Origin: Cocos nucifera
Taxonomy: Eukaryota > Streptophyta > Magnoliopsida > Arecales > Arecaceae
Length of the DNA stretch: 64,000 nt
NCBI GenBank assembly: GCA_006176705.1
Contig: QRFJ01000776.1
Coordinates: 124,001-188,000 of the forward strand
Direction of reading: 5' to 3'
Below, one piece after another: positions 21,254 to 31,640 of this stretch. Positions within the stretch are counted from its first letter, which is position 1. Each line of letters opens with the position of its first letter. The notes under the pieces are model-generated. The model ran no database searches, was not told where the DNA came from, and saw nothing but the letters and a program-made list of their open reading frames with translations. Both the position numbers and the translations under genes were made by a program.

Positions 21254-21378
21254 CTGATTAAGGCGTTCCTCTTGGCCGTCCGGTCATAAGAACGAAGAAG
21301 GGTTTAAAGGCCCTCTCTTCCCATTCGATGGGGTGTTCTTATGATGTGTAGGGGTGCTGCGTGTTCGTCCTTAATCAG
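21254..21378 (+). ncRNA. Two-arm leader hairpin
   Basis: Outer stem CTGATTAAGG (21254-21263) pairs with CCTTAATCAG (21369-21378); inner stem TCATAAGAAC (21284-21293) pairs with GTTCTTATGA (21335-21344). Both are perfect 10-bp stems, nested, and the apical part may fold further (AGGG/CCCT and CCCA/TGGG). The same arms occur in B2 at 56115-56240, where the spacer shows a single change (GATG to GACG) outside the stems. A packaging, dimerisation or translation role is possible but not shown. Confidence 0.55.
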
Positions 21379-21759
21379 AAACCCAAAACTTACTTTCTGC
21401 AAAACCCTAGATCCTGAAACCCTAGGATTTATTGTGCATATTTTGTTTATGAACCCTAACTTAATTAAGAATTAAGTTTATGGAATATTAATTAGGTCTA
21501 AAATTGAGAATTTCAGATCTAAGACATATTCATAATACTGGGTTCGGGCTTGGGTAGCTCAATTAGGTCTAAGCGGTTGATCAAACCGAATCAAGAGTTG
21601 GTTAGATGGGATCAACAATGCTTAAATTGACCAGCCTAATAGGATTAAGTCTGGGTCAAGATCGAGTCACGATCAAGCAAGACCTAATTAGGCTCAGAGG
21701 TTAGAGTCTGGATTGTAGGCTAACCCAATTGGTTCTGACTCAACAATTTGGTGTCTAAG

Positions 21760-22550
21760 GTAAGTTTGGCACAGACGACCGACTGGTTTTTAATTGGAAG
21801 CTACTCGACCTGAATGCGTTCTTGTACGAGTTAATGGCATATTCCTTCCACCGGTCTCACTTACCTGGCCATATCTGTTGACACAGTTCTGATCTGAGGT
21901 GGTCAATAATCCGAGCTAACCCATGCCACTAGGTTAGTCATAATTGTTATGACTAAGCCAAGTCTAGTTTAATGAGACCTGAATCAATTCTCCCTAAGAA
22001 AAGATTAAGTCTGAGGTCTTCCACCATTGTAGATGTGCGGGCCCTTCCCGGGGTTGATTGTTCTCGGCTGGATACAGTGGCTCAGTTGCACCGGGAAGAT
22101 GCAACCATGTCTATTAGGCATTGGATGCTATGGGCTGGAGGATGAGTTGGGCTCAATATTTCGGATACGGTGAGAGACTCCAATTAGGAACCCAGTCTAT
22201 GCAAATGGTGGGTCTGACTTAACTAAGGAGTGGATCAATATTCCGGATACGGTGAGATTCATGAATTAGAGACCAAGTTTGGGTGCACCATGATTAGAGA
22301 ATCATTGAACAAGAGTTGTTCACTCATTGGCTAACCCATCACCAATAACTGTTAGGTGAGGTGATGAGTCAGTTGGTGAGACCGCACCACCCACTAGAAA
22401 TCATTAATCGTGGAGATTTTCGCATCTCTACAGAGGGAGTGTAGGGATCCGAGAAAATAGTGGGAGCTAATTTGTTTAAAAATAAAATCCCTAAACAAAT
22501 TGGTCAAGTCAAAATTACAGTATCTAACTAGAATCTTTGACTCTCTACAG
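21760..22550 (+). other. Candidate leader intron
   Basis: The 5' splice site AAG|GTAAGT matches U1 snRNA essentially perfectly. The 3' site CTCTACAG is preceded by a pyrimidine-rich tract and a branch-like TATCTAAC 15-25 nt upstream. It ends 4 nt before the gag ATG at 22555. Size 791 bp; in B2 792 bp (56622-57413). Family C keeps an analogous 3' site (TTTTTCTTTGTGCAG) 2 nt before its gag ATG, with a mutated donor. Splicing is inferred from sequence only. Confidence 0.5.
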
Positions 22551-22554
22551 GAAA

Positions 22555-23396
22555 ATGTCTGCGTCCAACCCACTTGGCACGTATCCTAGGACACACATAG
22601 ACTGACTGGACCCAATTATAAAGATTGGCTCAGGAACTACAAAATTATTTTGGGTTCAGAGAAGTTAACACCATGTTTTGGACCAGGACCCTCCCACCTT
22701 ACCAGCTCCGTCCATCCACTTGAACAGAGAGCGTCTCTGGAAAAATGGATTGACGAAGATAATAAGGCCAGATACTTACATGTTGGGCTCGATGTCTGAT
22801 GAGCTCCAGCGCCAACATGAAGATATCGGGACTGCTCGCCAAATGTTGGCTCACCTGCAGGAGATGTTTGGTGAACAGAGTCGCGCAGCCAAATATCAAG
22901 TCACAAAATGACTTTTTAAGGCTAAGATGCGTGATGGGCAGTCAGTCCAAGATCACTGTCTGACAATGATCAAGGACATGGAAGAGCTTGAGAAGCTCGG
23001 TGTGAAGTTGGACTTGGACCTGCAGAACGATATTATTCTGCAATCCTTGACTGATGCATATGGGCAATTCATCATGAATTACCACATGCATAAACTTCAA
23101 AATTCCTTGGCCGAGTTGAATGAATATGCTGGTTACCGCTGAGCTTTCTATGAAAGGTTCTAAAGGCTCAGTTCTTGCTATGGAACGGACTTCTTCCAAA
23201 AGAAAGTCTTATGGAAAGAAAAAGAAGTCTGTGAAAAAGCAAAAGGTGGAAGGATCAAAGAAGAAGAAGGCAGAGCCGAAGAAAAAGGCTGATGGCAAAG
23301 GAAAGTGTTTCCATTGCAACAGCGACGGCCATTGGAAGCGGAACTGCCCTACTTACCTGGCCACCCTGAAGAACAAGAAGGAAGGTCCTTCTGGAG
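22555..23396 (+). pseudogene. B1 gag with CCHC knuckle
   Basis: Start ATG at 22555 (M-S-A-S-N-P-L). Compared with B2, at least six single-base insertions disrupt the first half (near 22575, 22590, 22707, 22719, 22776, 23120). The rest reads L-G-S-M-S-D-E-L-Q, Q-M-L-A-H-L-Q-E-M-F-G, then TGA at 22909-22911 followed in frame by L-F-K-A-K-M-R-D-G-Q-S-V. The UBN2-type body is followed by a lysine-rich stretch and a perfect knuckle C-F-H-C-N-S-D-G-H-W-K-R-N-C at 23306-23347. The insertions look like uncorrected sequence errors, but the TGA is shared with B2 and is therefore real. Gag forms the particle and binds element RNA. Confidence 0.8.
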
Positions 23397-24716
23397 GTAT
23401 GCTCGTTATTGAGTCTAACCTTACGGTTTCTTCTGCATCCAGTTGGGTGCTTGACTCTGGTTCTAGTGCTCATCTGTGCACTTCTATGCAGGGTCTTGAG
23501 GATAGCAGGAGGCTGAGGGATGGAGACATGATCCTACGCATCGGTAATGGAGCAAGAGTTGCTGCAGTAGCCGTGGGAACATACCCTCTTCGATTACCAT
23601 CTGGTTTAGACTTAGTTTTAAAAGACTGTTATTATGTGCCTGCAGCTAGCAGGAATTTGATTTCTGTTTCATGCTTAGCACAAGAAGGTTATGTGATCAC
23701 CTTCTTTAAGGACCATTGTAACATTCTTTATGAAAGAAATAAAATTGCAAATGGTTTCCTTATTAATGGTCTTTATCAGTTACATATTGATGTACCTGTT
23801 TTAACTATCGAGCAAAACGTGAATGCCAAACGACCTAGGGATAGTCCAAACGACAGATATCTATGGCACCTGAGATTAGGTCATATAGCAGAAGATAGGA
23901 TTAACAAATTGGAGAAAAATGGGCTATTGAGTCCATTGACTTTTGAGTCATATCCAACTTGTGAATCTTGTCTTCAAGGCAAAATGACTAAACTCCCTTT
24001 TGTTGGACATGGGGAGAGGGCCACAGATCTCCTTGCCCTAGTACATACTGATGTGTGCGGCCCATTTGATGTGCCGGCTAGAGGCAATTTTGTCTACTTC
24101 ATTACCTTTACCGATGATCTGTCTAGGTATGGGTATGTGTATCTTATGAGACACAAGTCTGAAGCTTTTGAAAAGTTCAAAGAATTCAGACATGAAGTAG
24201 AAAAACAAACTGGAAAACCCATTAAGGTTCTTCGATCAGATCGAGGAGGTGAATACCTTAGCCGGGAATTCCTAGACTATCTTAAGGAAAATGGCATAGT
24301 CTCTCAATGGACTCCACCAGGAACACCTCAACTCAACGGGGTTTCAGAACGGAGAAATCGGACTCTATTGGATATGGTTCGATCCATGATGAGCTTCACA
24401 GACCTCCCTGATTTTCTTTGGGGACACTTCATTATTAACTTCAATCTATTTACTGAATAGGGTTCCCTCTAAAACCGTTCCTACCACACCGTATGAGATA
24501 TGGCACGGTAAGAAACCAAGTCTGAGTCATCTCAGAATTTGGGGTTGTCCGGCTCATGTCAAAAGACAACAAGCGGACAAGTTAGAGTTTAGGTCCTTTA
24601 GAGCTCGATTCATAGGATATCCTAAAGAGTCATTAGGATACTATTTCTACATTCCAGAAGACCACAATGTGATTGTGAGTCGACATGCCATATTTCTTGA
24701 AAAATAGTTTATTCAA
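23397..24716 (+). pseudogene. B1 protease and integrase
   Basis: Continues in the gag frame. Protease W-V-L-D-S-G-S-S-A-H-L-C has D-S-G at 23453-23461. GAG-pre-integrase has W-H-L-R-L-G-H and C-E-S-C-L-Q-G-K, a complete HHCC zinc site. The core has H-T-D-V-C-G-P-F (D), R-S-D-R-G-G-E-Y (D) and V-S-E-R-R-N-R-T (E), the intact D,D35E triad. One extra C near 24427 (GGACACTTC, versus GGACATTC in B2) shifts the frame at 24430. The linker then reads on in another frame to a TAG at about 24705-24707 (L-E-K-stop-F-I-Q-D), which B2 shares. Integrase inserts the cDNA in the nucleus. Confidence 0.85.
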
Positions 24717-26363
24717 GATAGCGGCATTGGAAAGCAGATTAAGCTTGATGAGAAAGTCTCACAAGCAAAACGAGCTAAGGACCAAGTGGAACCAAATCAG
24801 GTTGAGCCAATAAGAACACTACCTCCTCCACCTCGTAGATCGGAAAGAGTTTCCCGTCCCCCTGAAAGATACTTAGGTATTATTTCAGAGGATGTAGAGG
24901 AAATGTTCCTCATAGGTAATGGTGCTCATGGTGATGATCCCAAAACCTACAACGAGGCGATATCAGATATCGACTCCGAGAAATGGCTTGAGGCAATGAA
25001 GTCAGAAATTGACTCGATGCACTCAAACCAAGTCTGGACCTTGGTAGATCCACCAGAAGGTATAGTACCTATTGGGTGTAAATGGATCTTCAAGAGAAAG
25101 ATTGGTGCAGATGGGAATGTGGAGACATTCAAGGCTAGACTGGTGGCAAAAGGTTATAGTCAACGCGAAGGCATTGACTATCAGGATACCTTTTCCCCAG
25201 TAGCTATGCTAAAATCCATCCGCACATTGCTTGCTGTTGCAGCCTATTTCGATTATGAAATATGGCAAATGGACGTGAAAACGGCATTCCTAAATGGATA
25301 TCTTGAGGAAGATATCTATATGGAACAGCCGCTAGGTTTCACATCCAGTGATACTGATCACAAGGTTTGCAAGCTGCAAAGGTCCATATATGGACTTAAG
25401 CAAGCATCTCGGAGCTGGAACACTCGTTTCAATGATGTGATCAAAAAGTTTGGTTTCATCAAAAATGAAGAGGAACCATGTGTTTTCAAAAGGGTCAGTG
25501 GGAGCGCTGTTGTCTTCCTCGTATTGTACGTGGATGACATCCTCCTTATTGGGAATGATATTCCCATGTTGACATCAGTCAAGATGTGGTTGTCCAAGGA
25601 ATTCTCCATGAAAGACCTAGGTGAAGCATCCTTTATTCTAGGAATTAAGGTCTATAGGGATAGACCGAATAGGATGCTAGGACTTTCACAGAAGATGTAC
25701 ATAGAGGAAGTACTAAAGAGGTTTAGTATGGAAAACTCTAAGAGGGGATTAATACCCTTCAGACATGGTATTCATCTTTCCAAGAAGATGTGCCCCAGCA
25801 CACCTGAGGAAATAGAACGCATGAGCAAGATCCCTTATGCTTCTGCAATAGGGAGCCTCATGTATGCCATGCTATGTACACGACCTGATATAGCCCATGC
25901 TGTGAGTGTCACAAGCAGATATCAGTCAAATCCAGGTGAAGAACACTGGACTTCTGTGAAATGTATCCTTAAGTACTTGAGAAGAACTAAGGATATGATG
26001 TTGGTCTTTGGTAATGGAGAACTCCAAGTCCAGGGATACACAGACTCGGACTTCATGTCCGATATAGATGATCGAAAGTCGACATCTGGCAGTCTGTTTG
26101 TGTGCAATGGTGGAGCTGTCAGCTGGAAGAGTTCCAAGCAAACGGTGATACCATGGAAGCAGAATATATCATCAGAGGCTGCGATTCTGGTACAAGAAGT
26201 TTGCTTGAGTAATGCCATCAGGCCATTACTGCGACAACAATTGAGGTCAAGAGAGTCAACTCCGCAGATAATGTGGCAGACCCACTTACAAAGCCGTTGG
26301 GCCAGCAGAAGATCGAAGCCCACCTTGAGAAGATGGGACTTAGACTTGTAGCCAATTGGCTTT
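24717..26363 (+). pseudogene. B1 reverse transcriptase, damaged RNase H
   Basis: Long open frame with the RVT_2 domain: W-L-E-A-M-K-S-E-I-D-S-M, W-I-F-K-R-K, Q-M-D-V-K-T-A-F-L-N-G-Y-L, Y-G-L-K-Q-A-S-R-S-W-N and the catalytic Y-V-D-D-I-L-L-I at about 25525-25550. RNase H opens normally (Y-T-D-S-D-F-M-S-D) and then collapses. Between 26143 and 26250 at least five separate deletions (about 10, 5, 9, 8 and over 100 bp) are interspersed with exactly conserved blocks, removing the E and D catalytic region. The end (V-A-N-W-L) is present but out of frame. RT activity would be lost without RNase H. B2 shows the intact version. Confidence 0.85.
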
Positions 26364-26379
26364 AGGACAAGTGGGAGAT
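26364..26379 (+). other. B1 polypurine tract
   Basis: AGGACAAGTGGGAGAT directly before TGTTAGATA, the plus-strand priming site; repeated at 28172-28187, 61365-61380 and, inverted, 63912-63927. Confidence 0.8.
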
Positions 26380-26635
26380 TGTTAGATATATGTGCCCTAG
26401 AAGCCAGAATTGGCTGACACTTGTAATACACTTCTAGGGGCAAAATTATAATTTTGACTATAATTAATAAATGGGTTATTTTCTATCACATATGTGTATT
26501 TAGTGTCTGTGATACATCCTTTGAGTTAATGGTAATGATAATTCATATTTTCAAGAGTTGAAAATTTAAGACATGAATAATCATTATTAACTCATAAACA
26601 GCTCCCGACCATAGGATCATCACGAGGATGGTGAT
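26380..26635 (+). repeat. LTR start cut by assembly gap
   Basis: First 256 bp of a family B LTR, ending in GGATGGTGAT at the Ns. It has CACATATGTG where the 5' LTR of B1 (18401) and the LTR at 28188 have CCTGTG, so it does not match its supposed partner at that site and instead matches B2. Confidence 0.8.
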
Positions 26636-27635
26636 NNNNNNNNNNNNNNNNNNNNNNNNNNNNNNNNNNNNNNNNNNNNNNNNNNNNNNNNNNNNNNNNN
26701 NNNNNNNNNNNNNNNNNNNNNNNNNNNNNNNNNNNNNNNNNNNNNNNNNNNNNNNNNNNNNNNNNNNNNNNNNNNNNNNNNNNNNNNNNNNNNNNNNNNN
26801 NNNNNNNNNNNNNNNNNNNNNNNNNNNNNNNNNNNNNNNNNNNNNNNNNNNNNNNNNNNNNNNNNNNNNNNNNNNNNNNNNNNNNNNNNNNNNNNNNNNN
26901 NNNNNNNNNNNNNNNNNNNNNNNNNNNNNNNNNNNNNNNNNNNNNNNNNNNNNNNNNNNNNNNNNNNNNNNNNNNNNNNNNNNNNNNNNNNNNNNNNNNN
27001 NNNNNNNNNNNNNNNNNNNNNNNNNNNNNNNNNNNNNNNNNNNNNNNNNNNNNNNNNNNNNNNNNNNNNNNNNNNNNNNNNNNNNNNNNNNNNNNNNNNN
27101 NNNNNNNNNNNNNNNNNNNNNNNNNNNNNNNNNNNNNNNNNNNNNNNNNNNNNNNNNNNNNNNNNNNNNNNNNNNNNNNNNNNNNNNNNNNNNNNNNNNN
27201 NNNNNNNNNNNNNNNNNNNNNNNNNNNNNNNNNNNNNNNNNNNNNNNNNNNNNNNNNNNNNNNNNNNNNNNNNNNNNNNNNNNNNNNNNNNNNNNNNNNN
27301 NNNNNNNNNNNNNNNNNNNNNNNNNNNNNNNNNNNNNNNNNNNNNNNNNNNNNNNNNNNNNNNNNNNNNNNNNNNNNNNNNNNNNNNNNNNNNNNNNNNN
27401 NNNNNNNNNNNNNNNNNNNNNNNNNNNNNNNNNNNNNNNNNNNNNNNNNNNNNNNNNNNNNNNNNNNNNNNNNNNNNNNNNNNNNNNNNNNNNNNNNNNN
27501 NNNNNNNNNNNNNNNNNNNNNNNNNNNNNNNNNNNNNNNNNNNNNNNNNNNNNNNNNNNNNNNNNNNNNNNNNNNNNNNNNNNNNNNNNNNNNNNNNNNN
27601 NNNNNNNNNNNNNNNNNNNNNNNNNNNNNNNNNNN
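26636..27635. other. Assembly gap, exactly 1000 Ns
   Basis: A round-number run of N, the usual placeholder for a scaffold join of unknown size. Reading frames drawn across it are meaningless. The flanks carry overlapping copies of the same element segment. Confidence 0.98.
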
Positions 27636-28171
27636 TACCCTTCAGACATGGTATTCATCTTTCCAAGAAGATGTGCCCCAGCACACCTGAGGAAAATAGA
27701 ACGCATGAGCAAGATCTCTTATGCTTCTGCAATAGGTAGCCTTATGTATGCCATGCTATGTACACGACCTGATATAGCCCATGCTGTGAGTGTCACAAGC
27801 AGATATCAGTCAAATCCAGGTGAAGAACACTGGACTTCTGTGAAATGTATCCTTAAGTACTGAGAAGAACTAAGGATATGATGTTGGTCTTTGGTAATGG
27901 AGAACTCCTGGTCCAGGGATACACAGACTCGGACTTCATGTCCGATATAGATGATCGAAAGTCGACATCTGGCAGACTGTTTGTGCTGGAAGAGTTCCAA
28001 GCAAACAATGATACCATCTCATCCGTGATTACCTTGAGAAAGGTTACGTTGAGGTTAAGAGAGTCAACTCCGCAGATAATGTGGCAGACCCACTTACAAA
28101 GCCGTTGGGCCAGCAGAAGATCGAAGCCCACCTTGAGAAGATGGGACTTAGACTTGTAGCCAATTGGCTTT
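27636..28171 (+). pseudogene. Family B RT tail and deleted RNase H
   Basis: Begins abruptly in the RT tail (Y-P-S-D-M/F-R-H-G region, equivalent to 25754) and runs R-M-S-K-I-S-Y-A-S-A-I-G-S-L-M-Y-A-M and E-H-W-T-S-V-K-C-I-L-K-Y. One base is lost at 27860 and one gained near 27694. RNase H lacks about 20 bp (N-G-G-A-V-S) and then about 195 bp; the larger loss is bounded by the short repeat GATA in the intact B2 sequence. The end (V-A-N-W-L) and polypurine tract follow. It is either the redundant other end of B1 across the gap or a separate truncated copy; the first is more likely. Confidence 0.75.
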
Positions 28172-28187
28172 AGGACAAGTGGAAGAT

Positions 28188-30458
28188 TGTTAGATATATG
28201 TGCCCTAGAAGCCAGAATTGGCTGACACTTGTAATACACTTCTAGGGGCAAAATTATAATTTTGACTATAATTAATGAAATGGGTTATTTTCTATCATAC
28301 CTGTGTATTTAGTGTCTGTGATACATCCTTTGAGTTAATGGTAATGATAATTCATATTTTCAAGAGTTGAAAATTTAAGACATGAATAATCATTATTAAC
28401 TCATAAACAGCTCCCGACCATAGGATCATCATGAGGATGGTGATTGATCCGGAAGGTTGGTGTACGATCGCTTCTCTTTAGTAGATGAGTCTTGAGTCTA
28501 CGGTGTGGAGACACCAGAGTGAAAGTACAGGTACTCGTTAGAGAATGAGGGCACTGAGCGTGACCACCTCGAGTAGTCATTAGGGAGTCTACCTTCTCGT
28601 CAATGACTGACTCGATGCTGCAGTAGTGTGTCTGGTTCTTTGACCTGAGATGCATCGGCAGTTCACCTTGAGGGTGTTATAGTTTGACTATACCATTACT
28701 CGGTCTCCTAGCCATATGGAACCCTGAGGTGTATGTTGGCTATAGCATGTTCATTGTAGGAACTGGATTGCATCAAGATGGAATCTATCTACCTCGGTGG
28801 TAGAGGAGTAACCCTATGATGATCATGAGAATCAAGTCCAGAAATCCATGGCCATGGTAGAGTGAAATAATAGAAAGAGTTTCTATTTAGATTTTCACAT
28901 TGGACTCGAATCGAATGATTACATCATATGACAGAGACTAGGGTTTGACGAGTTCACCTTAAACCCTAATCTGATCGGGGCTCAAGATAGAAGAACTGAA
29001 TCACACAGGTAGCTGCACCAAGAGGTTCACATTCAGCTCTGATGGGTTGCCACCATATACTGCTAGGTGTCACTGGTGGATTTTGGGAGCAATTAGAATA
29101 ATTTAGATGATCGATCATTCTAGCTGTTCGAATCAGAAGAGTTCTGATCCATCGAAAGGAGTTTCGATGATGTCGATGATAGAGATCATGACATATCCCA
29201 TTATCATACAGAACTGAACCTAACTGGGTCACACAAACAAGGGTTTGAATCTGGTGATCATCAATTGAACTGATCTAGTTCAATTGATCTGAATGAGATT
29301 CAATTAGGTTCAAGGAAATCGTGCTAGCACTCGATTGAACCTAACGTTCTTCTTTTACTATCATAAATAAGTTGTTCTGACTGAGCCAAAGGAGTTTGTG
29401 CTCAATCAGAGGCCTTCATATGGTCTGACTGGAGGTTGTCCAAGTCAGAATAGGTTTGTCTTATTTGTAAGACATTACCTACCATTTTTGGTCACCTGCC
29501 ATTTCTTGTTCTTTGACTTTGGTCAAAAGTCTACCTTTGACTGGTCAAACGTTGACCATTGACCCTTTGACTTTTGACCACATGTCATGCACCTATTGGA
29601 GAGCTGGTGGGGGCCTGTCCCCTGCCAGAACCTGGCAAGGAGAAGGGCGCACGCCAAGGGTGGCGTGAGCCCAAGTAGGAGGCGCCTAGGAGTTCCTTGT
29701 TGGACAAGGACTCCACCTCCCTTTTGGATTCCAATCAGAGTTCTACTAAGAATCCAGTTTGACTGGTCTTAGGCACCCTCTAAGGAGGAATCCAGGGGTC
29801 TCTATTCCAACCAATCAGATTTAGATCTGATTTCACAAAGGGTTGTGATTGGTTGAGAGGAAGAGGAGTTGGATCACAAGAGGTCTATAAATAAGATCCT
29901 GCGCCCAACCCTAATTCTAATGCTATTAGACACGCCCCAAGGCTGCCTCTCCCCTCCTTCTCCACGCCATAGTCTCTTCTCCCCTTGCTCTCCACGTCCA
30001 AAAGTGTTTTGGATTTAGGTTGGTGCGATTCAGATCAAGGAAAGGCGATCAAAAGCAAGAAGGCTGCGCTGCTGCAAAAGGACGACTTTTAAATCTTCAA
30101 AAGAGTTTTGAAGATCCTCCAGATCAGATCCAGATCTGATTTTTGGAGGTGTGATAGAGAAGAAGAGGATCTCCAGATCCAACCCGAGTGAATATCGGTA
30201 GAGGTTAGGCGCTTGCATGGCTAAGATCCAGAACCTTCCGCTGCAATCAGGATCATCTACAGGATAATAGGATTACCCAAATTAGGTAAATTAAATTTGA
30301 TTTAATTTATCTTATTTTATTTTATTTATTAAAATAATAAGAATCAGATCTAAAATATATCAAGATCTGATTGAGATCAACAGAAAATTTTTGAAATATA
30401 TCTCTTGATCTAATCAGATTTGGACGAACCTGGACCGAAAAATCAGGATTTCCCTTCA
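28188..30458 (+). repeat. B1 3' LTR (2271 bp)
   Basis: Complete family B LTR with palindrome (29260-29288), W-box array (29513-29579, all eight cores) and TATAAATA (29886-29893). Ends GGATTTCCCTTCA and is followed directly by the interrupted minus-strand C element. It shares the CCTGTG and AATTAATGAAATGG variants with the LTR at 18401, supporting these two as the real pair. Confidence 0.88.
29513..29579 (+). promoter_or_regulatory. W-box array, 3' LTR of B1
   Basis: Same eight TTGACY cores and spacing as at 19725-19791. In a 3' LTR this promoter could drive transcription outward into the flanking C element. Confidence 0.65.
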
Positions 30459-30468
30459 TATCATTGCA

Positions 30469-31640
30469 TACATAATAGATTCCACTATCGAAGCATATGA
30501 AATTCTACTCATATGCTCTCTCTCTTCCGAAGTTTTCAGACAATCCTTCTTAGAGAGAGAAATTTCTTGGCCTATTAAAAGATAGACCCTTTTGGAATTC
30601 TCCATGTTGAACTTCTTTAGCATAGTTTCTATGTACGTGGATTGGGATATACCAAGCATCCTTTTAGATCTATCCCTATAGATCTTCATCCCTAGGATGT
30701 AGGATGCTTCATCCAAGTCCTTCATGAAAAACTATGGTAACAACCAGACTTTTATTCCTTGTAGTGCGGGGATGTCATTTTTGATTAAGAGAATATCATC
30801 CACGTAGAAGATAAGAAATACCACTACTGGACCATTTTCTCATTTGTAAATGTAGGATTCTTCTCCATTCTTAATGAAGCCATATATTTTGATCACTTTA
30901 TCAAAATGCATATTCCAACTCCAAGATGCCTGCTTCAATCCATAAATGGATCTTTAAAGTTTGCACACCTTGGACTCATCTGTGGATGTGAACCCTTCAG
31001 GTTGTATCATATACTCCTCTTCGGTTAGCTCTCTATTTAGGAAAGCTATCTTCACATCCATCTGCCAGATCTCATAGTCCAGATGGGCAGTAATGGCAAG
31101 CATGATTTAAATGGACTTGAGCATTACCATAGGGGAGAACATCTCGTCATAGTCAATACCATAACATTGACAAAACCCCTTGGCAACTAGATGGGCTTTA
31201 TAGGTTTCCATCTTTCCATCTGTGCTCCTCTTTCTTTTGAAGATCCATTTACACCCAATGGATTTAATCCCTTCAAGTGGATCAACTAATGTCCATACAT
31301 CATTGACCTTCATGGAATCCATTTTGGATCTCATGGCTTCTAGCCATTTCTCAGAGTCGGGTCTCTGCATCGTATCTATATAAGTGATCGAATCCTCATT
31401 ATTCTCATCGAGTTCGATGGGATCACCATCTTGGACCAAGAATCCATAGTATTTATCCAGATGGCCGGGTACTCTGCTAGATCATCTTAATGGTGCGGGT
31501 TCGCTAGGCTTTGGATCTGATCTGATCAAATCTGACTTAGGTTCAATATTCTGTGTCGGACTTTCTATTTGTTGAACTTCATCAAGTTTAATCTTAGAGA
31601 CAACAATTCCTTCATCAAGGAACTCCTTTTCTAAAAAGAT
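30469..31640 (-). pseudogene. Family C reverse transcriptase, minus strand
   Basis: From 31439 down the minus strand: E-K-W-L-E-A-M-R-S-K-M-D-S-M, W-T-L-V-D-P-L-E-G-I, C-K-W-I-F-K-R-K and F-S-P-M-V-M-L-K-S-I. After a stop near 31106 follow Y-E-I-W-Q-M-D-V-K-I-A-F-L-N, Y-G-L-K-Q-A-S-W-S-W-N and F-Y-V-D-D-I-L-L-I (about 30780-30815). The last segment (30456-30725) runs from M-K-D-L-D-E-A-S-Y to A-S-I-V-E-S-I-M-Y-A-M, where B1 inserts. The catalytic Y-V-D-D is kept but at least three stops intervene. The linker upstream (31440-31640) is acidic and proline-containing as in the plus-strand C copy. Confidence 0.8.

Larger units (their letters stand above)
20697..22554 (+). other. B1 leader (untranslated)
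   Basis: About 1.86 kb between primer site and gag. The first 550 bp are AT-rich with many AGATCTGAT-type words. A two-arm hairpin is at 21254-21378, and a candidate intron at 21760-22550 ends just before gag. Several upstream ATGs followed by short frames are present, so translation of gag from unspliced RNA would need bypass. The whole leader is conserved almost base for base in B2 (55560-57417). Confidence 0.75.
18401..30458 (+). mobile_element. Family B Copia element B1 (contains N gap)
   Basis: A young Ty1/Copia element nested in the minus-strand C element: 5' LTR 18401-20681, primer site, ~1.9 kb leader, gag, protease, integrase, RT, RNase H, polypurine tract, a 256-bp start of a 3' LTR, 1000 Ns, then a second RT-RNase H end and a complete 3' LTR to 30458. 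The part after the gap re-reads the part before it (27636-28445 covers the same element segment as about 25754-26635). The real insertion is probably a single ~10.2 kb element whose two contig ends overlap. The target sequence TATCATTGCA occurs on both flanks (18382-18391 and 30459-30468). Confidence 0.85.

Noticed and set aside
26543..27863. Two ~400-codon open frames spanning the N run
   Set aside because: They exist only because N codons carry no stops; the coding parts at the edges are LTR and RT tail.
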